Part shown: one piece after another, positions 17,568 to 26,873 of the stretch
Numbering within the stretch: position 1 is the first letter of the stretch
Layout: every line of letters starts with the position of its first letter
Assembly: GCF_004402215.1 (NCBI RefSeq)
Contig: NZ_SOEZ01000070.1
Span: forward strand, 16,479 to 80,478
Direction: 5' to 3'
Origin: Cryobacterium tagatosivorans
GTDB taxonomy: Bacteria; Actinomycetota; Actinomycetes; Actinomycetales; Microbacteriaceae
DNA length: 64,000 nt
Translations under genes and position numbers: made by a program
The notes under the pieces: model-generated
Database searches by the model: none
The model's input: only the letters and a program-made list of their open reading frames with translations
What the model was told of the DNA's origin: nothing

Positions 17568-17626
17568 CCTGTCGTAGCCCCCAGTCTCACCTCGAGAATC
17601 TCGAACAGAAAGCTGAATCACGCTTC

Positions 17627-18715
17627 ATGGATCCGCTGCGAATTCTTTACGTCCCGAACGAAGCGGGCTCCTTCAGACAACTTGGCTTCAGGCGGCCGTT
17701 CGCCAACCTGCGGGGCGCAAACTTGATCGATGACGTCAGCGTGTTCAGTCTGCAATGGCGTATTCAGAACGGGGGGGATCCTGAAGGACACCGCCAGGAC
17801 CTCATCGCACGGGTGGGCGCGTTCAGGCCGAACGTCGTTTTGATGCAGCACCTGGGGTCGACCGGTTTAAAGGACAGGCACTTCGAAGCTATGCGCGCGG
17901 CCTCAGATTTCGAGCTGGTGTACCACGAGGCGGATCCCTACAGCCGATTCCTGCATCCACTCCCTGTCGCCGCGAGGGCAGCCGGACGTGCGGCCAACGT
18001 CGTTTTCACAGTCGGGACGGGGACGTTTGCAGAGAACTTTCGTCGTACGGGTTCAACCGACGTGCGATGGGCCTCCCACGTGTTTGAGGCCGAGCGCTTC
18101 CGGCGCTCCCCTGTTAGCCAGGTGCCCTCGCGCGAGCACGACGTCGTCATCGTCGCCAACAGGAACACTCCTCGTTTTAGAGGGCACCCGAATTGGAAGG
18201 ACAGAATCAGGTTTGTTTCCTACCTTCAGGAGCGATTCGGCGATCGGTTGGCCATCTACGGGAATGGCTGGACGGGCGTGGGCGCAATGGGCCCGATCAG
18301 TTTTTCGAGTCAGAGCGACGCTATTCGGTCCGCATGGGTCAGTGCGAACTGGGATCACTACGCCGCCGAGCCCAGCTATTTCTCCAATCGGCTGCCGATA
18401 TCGCTCTCGGTTGGGTCCATCCACGCCACGACCTCTCACAAACTGTACGAGAACATTTTTCCGGAATTCACCAAGCGTTTTCTCATCTTCGGTCAGACTC
18501 ACGAGCACCTGGCTGACTCAATCGAGCGGGTCCTTGCGGAAACCACACCTGCGGAGCGGATTCTTGCAGGCGAGAGCGCACAGGACTTCGCGTACGAGCA
18601 CTACCGGCAGGACAACCAGTTGGTGGAGTTCCTCAATTATCGCGCTCGTCGGGTGAGCCCCGAGGCCGCAGCGGCTGCGTGGGACATCGACGCAACACCC
18701 CTCGAGGAACTCTAG
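17627..18715 (+). CDS. CgeB-like/GT-B glycosyltransferase
   Basis: 362 aa. LRILYVPNEAGSFRQLGFRR opens a Rossmann fold; the C-terminal half has HDVVIVANRNTPRF, RLAIYGNGWTGVG, then SLSVGSIHATTSHKLYENI and TKRFLIFGQTHEHLADSIE, resembling the CgeB/DUF3880 and Glyco_trans_1_2 group, where a glycosyl-1 C-domain follows a spore-maturation-like N-domain. It lacks the classical EPFG motif, so donor type is uncertain. It is the last forward gene before a convergent pair (wzx-like and fucosyltransferase) and is separated from the previous gene by 59 bases. Confidence 0.65.
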   Translation: MDPLRILYVPNEAGSFRQLGFRRPFANLRGANLIDDVSVFSLQWRIQNGGDPEGHRQDLIARVGAFRPNVVLMQHLGSTGLKDRHFEAMRAASDFELVYHEADPYSRFLHPLPVAARAAGRAANVVFTVGTGTFAENFRRTGSTDVRWASHVFEAERFRRSPVSQVPSREHDVVIVANRNTPRFRGHPNWKDRIRFVSYLQERFGDRLAIYGNGWTGVGAMGPISFSSQSDAIRSAWVSANWDHYAAEPSYFSNRLPISLSVGSIHATTSHKLYENIFPEFTKRFLIFGQTHEHLADSIERVLAETTPAERILAGESAQDFAYEHYRQDNQLVEFLNYRARRVSPEAAAAAWDIDATPLEEL

Positions 18716-18769
18716 GACCTGATTCCCTGGCGGGTCTCCGCGCGCGTCATGTTGACTCTCCGCGAGCGC

Positions 18770-20272
18770 TCAAGCGCGAAAGAGACTGTACCTGCGCATG
18801 ATCTTCACGGGGGGCAACCGATCCCGCCACCTCCAGGCACAAGAGAGGACCAGGCCCACGGCGACCGCGTAGGGTATCCACAACCATGCAAGTGACGGGG
18901 CTAGATATGCGATGCGCGCGCCGGTCAGTGCAATCCCACCGATGATAATCGCACCAGCCGCTATTGCGGCGTAGTGGAGAAGCAGCCTGCGTATTGACAG
19001 GTAACCGGCAGCGCCGCAGAGCCAAATGTGCACCGCGTGCGTTGCGACCAGTCCGATGATCATCCCGATGAAGATCGGGGTCCAGTTATGGATGGCAATC
19101 GAGAGCAAGGCCGAGAGGCTGCTGACGACGACCATGGCCACCTGGCCCGCCCAAATCCAACGAAACCGGCCAAGCGCCTCCACTGCGCTCCACAGCATCA
19201 TGACAAGTGCTTGCAGCCCTCCAATTATGGCTAGCGGAGCGGAGAGGGCCGCCGCGGTGCCCCACCCCGGCCCGAACAGGATCGGCACGACGTGTGGAAG
19301 GACGGCGGCCGCTGCTGCGCTCGCCGGAATCGATATCCATCCGACAAGCGCGAGTAGATCCGGCCATGCCGAATTGGCTCGCTTTGGATTTGCGATATCG
19401 TGACGGAATTCCGGGTATACGGCCTGAACCATGGCCGTCTGCACTTGCTGAAAAGGAACCGACGTGACAACAGCGGCACGGTTCCACTGTCCCAATTGAG
19501 CGGCGCCGAACGCGGTGGCCACTGTCCACGGACCGATGTTTCCGCTGAAGTACGAGAGCATGGATGCGACGGTAAGTTTCGAACTGAAACCGATCGACTC
19601 CCTGGCCCCGCGAAGTCGGGTGAGTCCAAGTAGCAGACCGTCGGACAGTATGAAGCCAGCGACGACCACCGTGATCTGAGAAGCGATAGGGGAGACGAGC
19701 AGGGAACTGGGCGTGCCCCAAGCAATGACCGCCACGGAACCTATTGCCATGCCGCCGAGGTTGGCGGCGACAGTCACTTCGGCGAGGCGACGGAACCTCC
19801 CGAGTCGGCGCATGAGCCCGCTCGCGAGCCCCATGCTCGGCGCAAGCAGGGCAGAAATGCTGAGCCATCGGATCGGATCAGTCGCTGCCGGAACCCCCCA
19901 GAGGGCGGCCCACAGCGGCGCAGTCAGGTACAAAGTGATACCACCTACCACCCCGAGGAGCACTGCGTAGGTCACCAACGCGCGCAGAGTCGTCGCCTCA
20001 AGGACGGCCATCCGTCCGACAGCCTGGCCAAGGCCACCATTCGCCAAAAGCATCACAAGGGCCGATACCGTCAACGCAACGCCATAGGCTCCGAAGCCCT
20101 CGGGCCCAACGAGGCGTGACGTGACTGCCGCGTAGGCGAATTGGGCCAGAATCGTGATGAGTTGGGCGCCGTAGGTCCAGGCAGCGGCGGACAGGAGGCG
20201 TCTGGAGCTATTCAAGTCGCCACGGGCACAGGTGCGGGCGAAGCGGATGCTTAGCGGGCAACAGTGAGCCAT
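18770..20272 (-). CDS. Wzx-like polysaccharide flippase (MOP superfamily)
   Basis: 500 aa with about 12-14 hydrophobic segments over the whole length and the N-terminal signature WTYGAQLITILAQFAYAA followed by SRLVGPEGFGAYGVALTV, the usual start of oligosaccharide flippases. It would move lipid-linked repeat units across the membrane for the Wzy-like polymerase. ATG 20272 overlaps the fucosyltransferase end by 22 bases; a shorter start around residue 20 is possible because conserved sequence only begins there. It is transcribed against the surrounding EPS genes together with the fucosyltransferase. Confidence 0.85.
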   Translation of the reverse strand: MAHCCPLSIRFARTCARGDLNSSRRLLSAAAWTYGAQLITILAQFAYAAVTSRLVGPEGFGAYGVALTVSALVMLLANGGLGQAVGRMAVLEATTLRALVTYAVLLGVVGGITLYLTAPLWAALWGVPAATDPIRWLSISALLAPSMGLASGLMRRLGRFRRLAEVTVAANLGGMAIGSVAVIAWGTPSSLLVSPIASQITVVVAGFILSDGLLLGLTRLRGARESIGFSSKLTVASMLSYFSGNIGPWTVATAFGAAQLGQWNRAAVVTSVPFQQVQTAMVQAVYPEFRHDIANPKRANSAWPDLLALVGWISIPASAAAAAVLPHVVPILFGPGWGTAAALSAPLAIIGGLQALVMMLWSAVEALGRFRWIWAGQVAMVVVSSLSALLSIAIHNWTPIFIGMIIGLVATHAVHIWLCGAAGYLSIRRLLLHYAAIAAGAIIIGGIALTGARIAYLAPSLAWLWIPYAVAVGLVLSCAWRWRDRLPPVKIMRRYSLFRA

Positions 20273-21060
20273 CCCGGCATGTCAAGGGGCGGAACGGCAC
20301 CAGGCGTGAACGCCGCTGGGGCGATCACAGTGGGAGCCTCACGCTCCTGGAGGTTCGCGGCCCACCACGAAAAGGTGCTCCCCGAGAGAACGAGGAACTC
20401 GTGTCGCGACAGCGAGAGGAGATCATGCGCCGCACTCTGAGCCGGAGCATATTGTGCGCGAATCTCGAGATTCTCCCTGCACCAGGCGGGGTCGTCGGAA
20501 AAGACCGTAACGCCCTCAGCGGAAGGGAGCGCATTGGCACGAATGAGTCTATCGAGGGCGACTCGATAATACCTGGCGTCCAGGCTCGACTGCTGGCCCA
20601 CCATGTCTCCCCGGCGCACATGCATGGCTATTCGAGTCGACGGCGCCGAAGATTCCATAATCGCCGGCAAGCTTTCACTTCGAAGTGCGCCAATGGTCTC
20701 TGCGACGGCAGACGGTGCCTGCCAGTATCCGTAATACCAGGCCGGCGTCTTGAGCTGAAGAGGGGTTGGGAGGCCGCCTAGATCAACCTCGCGCCACAAC
20801 GTGCTGGGCCCAGCAAGCGTGCGCAGAACCCGTGCGGTGCGGGGGTATCGGCCTCCCGGGTATGGAAGTCGATTCAGCCAATCGGCGGTCTCGCCCAGAG
20901 ACAGACCGAGCGCGGCCACCCCAAGATAATCCGGTCTGCTGCGGAACGCCGACAGATCGAATTTTGTGGGGTGTCCGGACTGGAGTTCGAGCCACTTCCC
21001 GAAGGAGTACTGGAACAGTTGGTTGCCGAGGCCACCGAGAAGCCCCACAACATTTTTCAC
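20251..21060 (-). CDS. Alpha-1,2-fucosyltransferase (GT11)
   Basis: 269 aa, GTG start with GGGAGCG 8 bases upstream on the minus strand. N-terminal GLLGGLGNQLFQYSFGKWLE and the GDP-fucose-binding HVRRGDM (~143) are diagnostic of GT11; SGSTFSWWAANLQ near the C-terminus is the third conserved block. It would transfer L-fucose from GDP-L-fucose, made by the Gmd and Fcl proteins encoded 1.4-3.4 kb downstream on the other strand. This ties fucose firmly to the EPS produced here. Confidence 0.9.
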   Translation of the reverse strand: MKNVVGLLGGLGNQLFQYSFGKWLELQSGHPTKFDLSAFRSRPDYLGVAALGLSLGETADWLNRLPYPGGRYPRTARVLRTLAGPSTLWREVDLGGLPTPLQLKTPAWYYGYWQAPSAVAETIGALRSESLPAIMESSAPSTRIAMHVRRGDMVGQQSSLDARYYRVALDRLIRANALPSAEGVTVFSDDPAWCRENLEIRAQYAPAQSAAHDLLSLSRHEFLVLSGSTFSWWAANLQEREAPTVIAPAAFTPGAVPPLDMPGWLTVAR

Positions 21061-21208
21061 TGTATTCGCTCCCGGATTTCACATGTGGATAGTCATGCGA
21101 CCAAGGTCAGCCTAGCGTTGGCTACATTCGGCGAGGAGCGCCCCGCGCCCGGGGGCGGAAACCGTCGCTAAACTGAACGATCACATAAGAGAAACAAACG
21201 GAACACCC

Positions 21209-22381
21209 TTGGCCGATCTGAAAGTCACAGCTGAAAGCGCGGCGGGAGTGTCCAGACTGGACAGTCTCACGGGACTGCGTTTCTATGCCGCTCTTGTCGT
21301 CGTCATACTGCACGTAACCCGCGAATATGCGCCTGTGCCGCTCATTCGGGAGTTGTTTGCTCCGGGCGGGGTTGGCGTTAGCTTCTTCTTCATCTTGTCG
21401 GGGTTCGTGCTCATGTGGTCTATGCGTCCGAACTTGCCGAAGCGCGACTTCTATCGAAACCGGTTCGCCAGGGTCTATCCACTGCACTTGGTCACATGGG
21501 CGATGGCTGGCGTCGTCATTCTTGTCGGGGGGCTGTTCGTCGACCCGTGGGTCGCTCTTGCGTCCCTGGCTCTGGTTCAGTCATGGATTCCCCTGGAAGC
21601 TGTCTATTTTTCGATGAACGGTCCGAGCTGGTCACTTTCCGCAGAAGCGTTCTTCTACGCCGTCTTCCCCTGGGTCGCCCGGCCAATCCGGCGAGCCAGC
21701 ACTCTTGGCCTGGCTCGAGGCATGTTTGGTCTCTATGCCGTGATTGTCGTAGTGACAATTGCCGGCCACATATTGCTCCGCGGAGGGCCAACCGTCGCTT
21801 TCTTTTACGTGAACCCGCTCTACCGCCTCTGGGAATTCCTCATCGGAATGTCCATTGCGGTTTTCGTGCAGAGGGGCTGGCGAACAAGGATTGGACTGCC
21901 CATCTCCCTTTCCCTCGTGTCGATGGTCTTTGTCGCCGTCGCGGGGCTTAATTTCCTAATCGAAAATGGTATCGGTCCAGTGAGCGTGCTCGGTATGCGC
22001 AGCCTGCCGAATGACATTACTTCCCTAATAATGGTGCCGTTCTTCGTCCTTCTAATAGGAAGTGCCGCAAGCTCTGACCTCCGCGGGAAGAGGTCGCACC
22101 TGCGGTCGCCGCTCTTGATGAGCCTCGGTAAGTGGTCGTTCGCGCTGTATTTGACGCATCTCCTGCTGGTCAGCCTTCTCTCAATGGTCGTACCTCGCGG
22201 AATGCCATGGCAGCTCTCAACGATCGTTGCGGTCCTCACTGTGCTGTCCGCCATCGGCATCTCAGCGCTCTTCTACAGGCATGTGGAGCACCCGCTCGAG
22301 GCCCGACTTCGTGCACCGCGTAAGAGAGCGCAAGAGGTCGCGGCCGTCGGCGAGGAAGAGCCTCACTATGCTGGAAACTGA
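21209..22381 (+). CDS. Acyltransferase-3 family membrane protein (OafA/YrhL-like)
   Basis: 390 aa with ~10 membrane segments. [20 protein letters not shown] contains the Arg and the His conserved in this family, followed by [16 protein letters not shown] and RFARVYPLH. Such proteins acylate (mostly acetylate) extracellular polysaccharides. TTG 21209 is assumed from the alignment of conserved sequence; no strong ribosome site is visible. The last ~25 residues are charged and cytoplasmic. It diverges from the fucosyltransferase across a 148-base promoter region (21061-21208). Confidence 0.85.
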   Translation: MADLKVTAESAAGVSRLDSLTGLRFYAALVVVILHVTREYAPVPLIRELFAPGGVGVSFFFILSGFVLMWSMRPNLPKRDFYRNRFARVYPLHLVTWAMAGVVILVGGLFVDPWVALASLALVQSWIPLEAVYFSMNGPSWSLSAEAFFYAVFPWVARPIRRASTLGLARGMFGLYAVIVVVTIAGHILLRGGPTVAFFYVNPLYRLWEFLIGMSIAVFVQRGWRTRIGLPISLSLVSMVFVAVAGLNFLIENGIGPVSVLGMRSLPNDITSLIMVPFFVLLIGSAASSDLRGKRSHLRSPLLMSLGKWSFALYLTHLLLVSLLSMVVPRGMPWQLSTIVAVLTVLSAIGISALFYRHVEHPLEARLRAPRKRAQEVAAVGEEEPHYAGN

Positions 22382-22448
22382 CAGACTTGGCAGCGAAGTG
22401 CGGTCGTTAGCTCGGCTATATATGTTGCAGAACACTAAAGGGGAACAA

Positions 22449-23480
22449 GTGGCACGGCGCGCGCTCATTACAGGAATCACCGGACAGGACGGTTCTTACC
22501 TTGCCGAATTATTGCTCGCGAAAGGGTACGAGGTCCATGGACTGATTCGCCGGGCATCGACATTTAATACCCACCGCATCGACCACTTGTATGTGGATCC
22601 CCACGATCCTTCGGCGAAGCTTTTTCTGCACTACGGAGACCTGAGCGATGGCGCACGTCTCGTGACCCTGCTGGCGGAAATCAAACCGGACGAGGTCTAT
22701 AACCTGGCCGCTCAGTCCCACGTGCGCGTGTCTTTCGATGAGCCCGAGCACACCGGCGATACCACCGGCATGGGAACCATTCGGTTACTTGAAGCAGTTC
22801 GCATGTCGGGCATCGAGACGCGCTTTTACCAGGCTTCGTCGTCCGAGATGTTCGGCGCGACTCCGCCCCCGCAGAACGAGGACACTCCCTTCTACCCGCG
22901 CTCGCCGTACGGCGCCGCGAAGGTTTACAGCTACTGGGTGACCAAGAATTACCGCGAAGCGTATGGCATGTTCGCCGTGAACGGCATCCTGTTCAACCAC
23001 GAATCGCCGCGCCGCGGAGAGACGTTCGTCACGCGCAAGATCACCCGTGCCGTGGCCGCCATCAAGGCCGGCAAACAGGACCACGTGTACCTCGGTAACC
23101 TGGATTCCATTCGCGACTGGGGCTACGCCGCAGAGTACGTCGAGGGCATGTGGCGCATGCTGCAGGTCGACGAACCGGAGGACTTCGTCCTGGCCACCGG
23201 CGGCAACTTCACCGTGCGCGACTTCGTTGAGACCTCCTTCAGGCACGCGGGCCTCAACTGGGAAGACCACGTCAAGTTCGACGAGCGTTACCTGCGACCC
23301 ACCGAGGTCGACGCCCTCGTCGGCGACGCGTCCAAGGCGCGCGAGAAGCTCGGCTGGGTGCCGGCCGTCGACACCGCCGAGCTAGCGCGCATCATGGTCG
23401 ACGCCGACATCACGGCCCTCGAACACTCCGGCCGACACTGGATCGACGAAGTCAAGCTCGCGAGCTGGGGGACCAAGTAG
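22449..23480 (+). CDS. gmd: GDP-mannose 4,6-dehydratase
   Basis: 343 aa from GTG 22449, preceded by AAAGGGG at 22438-22444; the frame extends back into the acyltransferase gene but is not conserved there. NAD(P) motif [26 protein letters not shown] substrate loop, SSSEMFG and catalytic YGAAK (Tyr ~155) identify Gmd of normal length. It converts GDP-D-mannose to GDP-4-keto-6-deoxymannose, the Fcl substrate. The first third uses many A/T third positions (ATT ACA GGA, GAA TTA TTG), while from about 22850 nearly all are G/C, suggesting a recombination boundary inside the gene. Confidence 0.93.
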   Translation: MARRALITGITGQDGSYLAELLLAKGYEVHGLIRRASTFNTHRIDHLYVDPHDPSAKLFLHYGDLSDGARLVTLLAEIKPDEVYNLAAQSHVRVSFDEPEHTGDTTGMGTIRLLEAVRMSGIETRFYQASSSEMFGATPPPQNEDTPFYPRSPYGAAKVYSYWVTKNYREAYGMFAVNGILFNHESPRRGETFVTRKITRAVAAIKAGKQDHVYLGNLDSIRDWGYAAEYVEGMWRMLQVDEPEDFVLATGGNFTVRDFVETSFRHAGLNWEDHVKFDERYLRPTEVDALVGDASKAREKLGWVPAVDTAELARIMVDADITALEHSGRHWIDEVKLASWGTK

Positions 23481-23482
23481 CC

Positions 23483-24487
23483 ATGGGCGAGGCGCCCCAG
23501 AACGTCGTCGACGACCGCGATCAGGTTGTGTTCGAGCCCGGCCCGCTGGACCGGTCGTCTCGGTTCTACGTCGCCGGTCACCGCGGGCTCGTCGGGTCCG
23601 CGATCTGGCGGCGGCTCGAAGCCGAGGGCTTCACCGATCTCGTCGGCCGGTCATCGGCGGAACTCGACCTGAAGGACCGGGACGCGGTCTTCGCTTTCTT
23701 CGCGGAAACGAAGCCACGCTACGTCGTACTGGCCGCGGCGAAGGTGGGTGGCATCCTCGCCAACAACACCTACCCGGTCGACTTTCTCAGCGATAACCTG
23801 CGGATCCAGGTGAACGTGCTCGACGCTGCGGTCAAACACGGCGTCGAGCGACTGCTCTTCCTCGGGTCGTCCTGCATTTACCCGCGGCTTGCGCCGCAGC
23901 CGATCAAGGAGGAGTCGCTCCTCACCGGCCACCTCGAGCCGACGAACGACGCCTACGCGATCGCGAAGATCGCGGGCATCCTGCACATCCAGGCGATCCG
24001 GCGCCAGTACGGCCTGCCCTGGATCTCCGCCATGCCGACAAACCTCTACGGCCCCGGCGACAACTTCTCGACGACCGGCTCGCACGTGCTGCCGGCCCTG
24101 ATCCGCCGGTACGACGAGGCGGCCAGATCGGGCGCCGCCAGTGTGACGAACTGGGGCACCGGAACCCCACGCCGCGAGTTCCTGCACGTGGACGACTTGG
24201 CCGAGGCGTGCCTCCACCTCCTCGAGCACTACGATGGTCCCGCCCAGGTCAATGTGGGCACGGGAACCGATGTGACCATTCGGGAGATCGCGGAAACCGT
24301 TGCCCGGGTCGTCGGGTTCGCCGGCGAAACGCAGTGGGACACAACCAAGCCCGACGGCACGCCGCAGAAGCTGCTGGACGTTTCCAAGCTCGCCGATGCC
24401 GGCTGGACCGCGCAGATCGGGCTCGAAGACGGTCTGCGCTCGACCGTGCAGTGGTACCGTGCTCACGCGGACTCGATTCGCCAGTAG
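23483..24487 (+). CDS. fcl: GDP-L-fucose synthase
   Basis: 334 aa, two bases after gmd. SSRFYVAGHRGLVGSAIWRR (NADPH Rossmann), SSCIYPRLAPQPI and the catalytic YAIAKIAG Tyr/Lys mark the epimerase-reductase that turns GDP-4-keto-6-deoxymannose into GDP-L-fucose. The first ~28 residues (MGEAPQNVVDDRDQ...) are an extension compared with most homologues, whose start corresponds to RFYVAGHRG; no better internal start codon is seen. With gmd it forms the complete fucose donor pathway used by the GT11 enzyme. Confidence 0.93.
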   Translation: MGEAPQNVVDDRDQVVFEPGPLDRSSRFYVAGHRGLVGSAIWRRLEAEGFTDLVGRSSAELDLKDRDAVFAFFAETKPRYVVLAAAKVGGILANNTYPVDFLSDNLRIQVNVLDAAVKHGVERLLFLGSSCIYPRLAPQPIKEESLLTGHLEPTNDAYAIAKIAGILHIQAIRRQYGLPWISAMPTNLYGPGDNFSTTGSHVLPALIRRYDEAARSGAASVTNWGTGTPRREFLHVDDLAEACLHLLEHYDGPAQVNVGTGTDVTIREIAETVARVVGFAGETQWDTTKPDGTPQKLLDVSKLADAGWTAQIGLEDGLRSTVQWYRAHADSIRQ

Positions 24488-24542
24488 GAGGCGCCGGCGG
24501 CAGCGCGAAAGCACATCGGCCTGCGGCTAGGGTGGAACGGCA

Positions 24543-26324
24543 ATGGGAAAACGGGCGCAAGAGACGAAGAGACCACTGGTGCGAAGCTTCCGGCTCTGGG
24601 TTCCCGTGGGCCTCGGTGTGGTGCTGCTCGCACTCGGCGGTATCGCGTTCAAGGTCTCGTCGGATGTGCTCGAGGCGAAAGCTCAGCTCGAGGCGGCAAT
24701 CCCGTTGGCGTCCACTGTGCAGAAGCAGCTGATGGCGGGCGACACCAAGGCGGCTTCCCGAACTGCAGGAGAACTCGAGCAGCGCACCGCGCAGGCACAC
24801 GCGGCCTCGAGCGGGCGCCTTTGGCGCGGGCTGGAGTGGGTGCCGGTTGCAGGCCCGAACCTCGAGGCGGTACGCGTGGCCTCGACAGTGGTCAACGACC
24901 TCGCCGTCAATGCCATCGTCCCCGCGTCGTCGCTGAGCGTGGATCAACTGAAGCCGGTCGATGGCCGCATCAACCTCGAGGCCCTCGCTTCCATGGCCGG
25001 GACGGTTGAGGAAGCGCGTGCATCCGTCGATCGATCCGCGGCCCAACTCAAGAAACTCGACAGGAAACCGCTCCTGGGCCCCGTCGACTCGGGCATCGCC
25101 CGGCTCGATGCGTCCCTGGCCAAGATGGGCGGACTGCTCGAAGGCGTCGACAACGCGGTGCGGCTGCTGCCCCAGGCGCTCGGCGCGAATGGCCCGAAGA
25201 ACTACCTCACGTTGTTCCAGAACAATGCGGAGTCCCGCGGCACCGGGGGGAACCCAGCCGCCGTCGTCATGCTGACCGCTGACCACGGGAAGATCGACAT
25301 CACGCAACAGTCCTCCAGCACGGATTTTGTCAACGGCAAGCCCGAACCGATCATCCCGCTCGATCCGGCGACCGAAGCGCTCTATGGCGACAAGATCGGC
25401 CGTTACATCCAGGACATCACGCTCACACCGGATTTCCCCTACACGGCCGAACTCGCGAAGGCCTTCTGGGCTAAGACTTTCGATTCCAGGGTGGACGGCG
25501 TAGTCTCCTTCGACCCGGTCGCCCTGAGCTACCTGCTCAAGGCCACAGGCCCAGTCACGCTCCCCACCGGTGACACACTCACTGACGCGAACGCTGTGTC
25601 GCTGCTCCTCAATGAGGTCTACGGCCGCTACACGGATCCCCGTGATCAGGACGCCTTCTTTGCCGCAGCTGCCGGCTCCATCTTCGGGGCCGTCACCTCG
25701 GGCACAGGCGACACAGCCGCGCTCCTCACGCAGCTCTCGCGCGCGACCGACGAGGGCCGGCTGATGTACTGGAGCGGTGACGAGGCGCAGCGTGAAATCC
25801 TGGCCGACAGCCGCCTCTCGGGCACCCTTCCGGTGGACAATGCGAAGATTACGGTCGTGGGCGCGTACATCAACGACAACACCTCCTCGAAGATGGACTA
25901 CTACCTCGATGTCGTCAATGATGTCGCCTCGACGCAGTGCCAGCCCGGTGCGCCCACGTTCACCGGGAGTGTCACGCTCACCTCGACGGTTGACCCGGCG
26001 AAGGCGTCCAGCCTGCCCGGCTACATCACCGGCAACATCTTCCGTCCCGGTGACATCAGCACCGACGTCGTGGTCTACGGCCCCGTCGGGGCAACCATCG
26101 ACCGGGTCACCGTGAACGGCAAGAAGGTGAAGCCCTCCTACAGCGGGCAGCACCTGGGCCGCCCCGCGGTCAAGGTCCGGGTCTTCAACGTGCCCGGCGC
26201 GGTGCGGAAGATCGGCTACTCCATGACGGGCGCGGCGGGCACCTACGGCCCGCTCGAGGTCCGCGGCACCCCGATGGTGCGGCCGACCCCGGTCACGCTG
26301 TCCACGCCGGGGTGCAAGAAGTAG
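24543..26324 (+). CDS. DUF4012 membrane-anchored protein
   Basis: 593 aa. One N-terminal membrane segment (LWVPVGLGVVLLALGGIAFK, ~19-38), a helical stretch (~40-210) and a large extracellular part with NYLTLFQNNAESRGTGG, the hallmark block of DUF4012, plus DSRVDGVVSFDPVALSYLL and a C-terminal beta region. DUF4012 proteins recur in actinobacterial and Gram-positive EPS loci; their biochemistry is not established. Position 55 bases after fcl supports a role in EPS assembly or wall attachment. Converges on gtrA-like gene with 7 bases between. Confidence 0.85.
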   Translation: MGKRAQETKRPLVRSFRLWVPVGLGVVLLALGGIAFKVSSDVLEAKAQLEAAIPLASTVQKQLMAGDTKAASRTAGELEQRTAQAHAASSGRLWRGLEWVPVAGPNLEAVRVASTVVNDLAVNAIVPASSLSVDQLKPVDGRINLEALASMAGTVEEARASVDRSAAQLKKLDRKPLLGPVDSGIARLDASLAKMGGLLEGVDNAVRLLPQALGANGPKNYLTLFQNNAESRGTGGNPAAVVMLTADHGKIDITQQSSSTDFVNGKPEPIIPLDPATEALYGDKIGRYIQDITLTPDFPYTAELAKAFWAKTFDSRVDGVVSFDPVALSYLLKATGPVTLPTGDTLTDANAVSLLLNEVYGRYTDPRDQDAFFAAAAGSIFGAVTSGTGDTAALLTQLSRATDEGRLMYWSGDEAQREILADSRLSGTLPVDNAKITVVGAYINDNTSSKMDYYLDVVNDVASTQCQPGAPTFTGSVTLTSTVDPAKASSLPGYITGNIFRPGDISTDVVVYGPVGATIDRVTVNGKKVKPSYSGQHLGRPAVKVRVFNVPGAVRKIGYSMTGAAGTYGPLEVRGTPMVRPTPVTLSTPGCKK

Positions 26325-26331
26325 CGAGGCC

Positions 26332-26808
26332 TCAGGCGGCGGAGGCGGGGCCCGGCGTGACGGGCGCCGCGTCCCGTTCGCCGCGGAACACGATCAAGTG
26401 GTACAGCAGGAAGCGCACGAGCACGACGACGACAATGCTGGCCAGGTTGATCACATTCACCAGGATCGGCCCCGGCGACATGACCAGCCAGTTCTCCGCC
26501 ATCCAGACACCGGCGGCGACAAGGAGCGCCCCGAGGCCGGTGCACACCGCGTTGACGCCGAGGAAGAGCATCGCTTCCAGAGAGCGGGTGTGCCGGCCGC
26601 GGTCCCGGAAGGTCCAGTCCCGATTGCCGAAGTACGCGTTGACCAGGGCCACGAGCGACGCGGCCACCTTCGCCCACACGACGTCCCAGCCGAACGCGAG
26701 GTAGAGCAGGTTGAACACGCCCACTTCGATGAGCGTGCTGAGCCCGCCGACGATAAGGAACCGGGCGCCCAGCCCGGCCAGGCGTCTCATCCGGGTTCGA
26801 CTCATCAT
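26332..26808 (-). CDS. GtrA-family membrane protein
   Basis: 158 aa with four membrane segments: GARFLIVGGLSTLIEVGVFN, WAKVAASLVALVNAYFGNR, a third around residues 75-100 and IVVVVLVRFLLYHLIVF. NAYFGNRDWTF matches the conserved GtrA block (N.xxxRxWtF). GtrA proteins flip or assist the flipping of polyprenyl-linked monosaccharides for glycosylation outside the cell. It is divergent from the GT2 gene that probably makes the polyprenyl-sugar it handles. ATG 26805 or 26790 are alternative starts. Confidence 0.88.
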   Translation of the reverse strand: MMSRTRMRRLAGLGARFLIVGGLSTLIEVGVFNLLYLAFGWDVVWAKVAASLVALVNAYFGNRDWTFRDRGRHTRSLEAMLFLGVNAVCTGLGALLVAAGVWMAENWLVMSPGPILVNVINLASIVVVVLVRFLLYHLIVFRGERDAAPVTPGPASAA

Positions 26809-26873
26809 GGCTGCACTACGCTACTACGAGAGCCCGAGAATCACGCTTCGGGCAGCAATCCCAGGGAGACCAC

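Noticed and set aside
24249..26153. 634-codon open frame on the minus strand across fcl and DUF4012
   Set aside because: Antisense shadow of two well-supported genes; no recognisable fold, no ribosome site.
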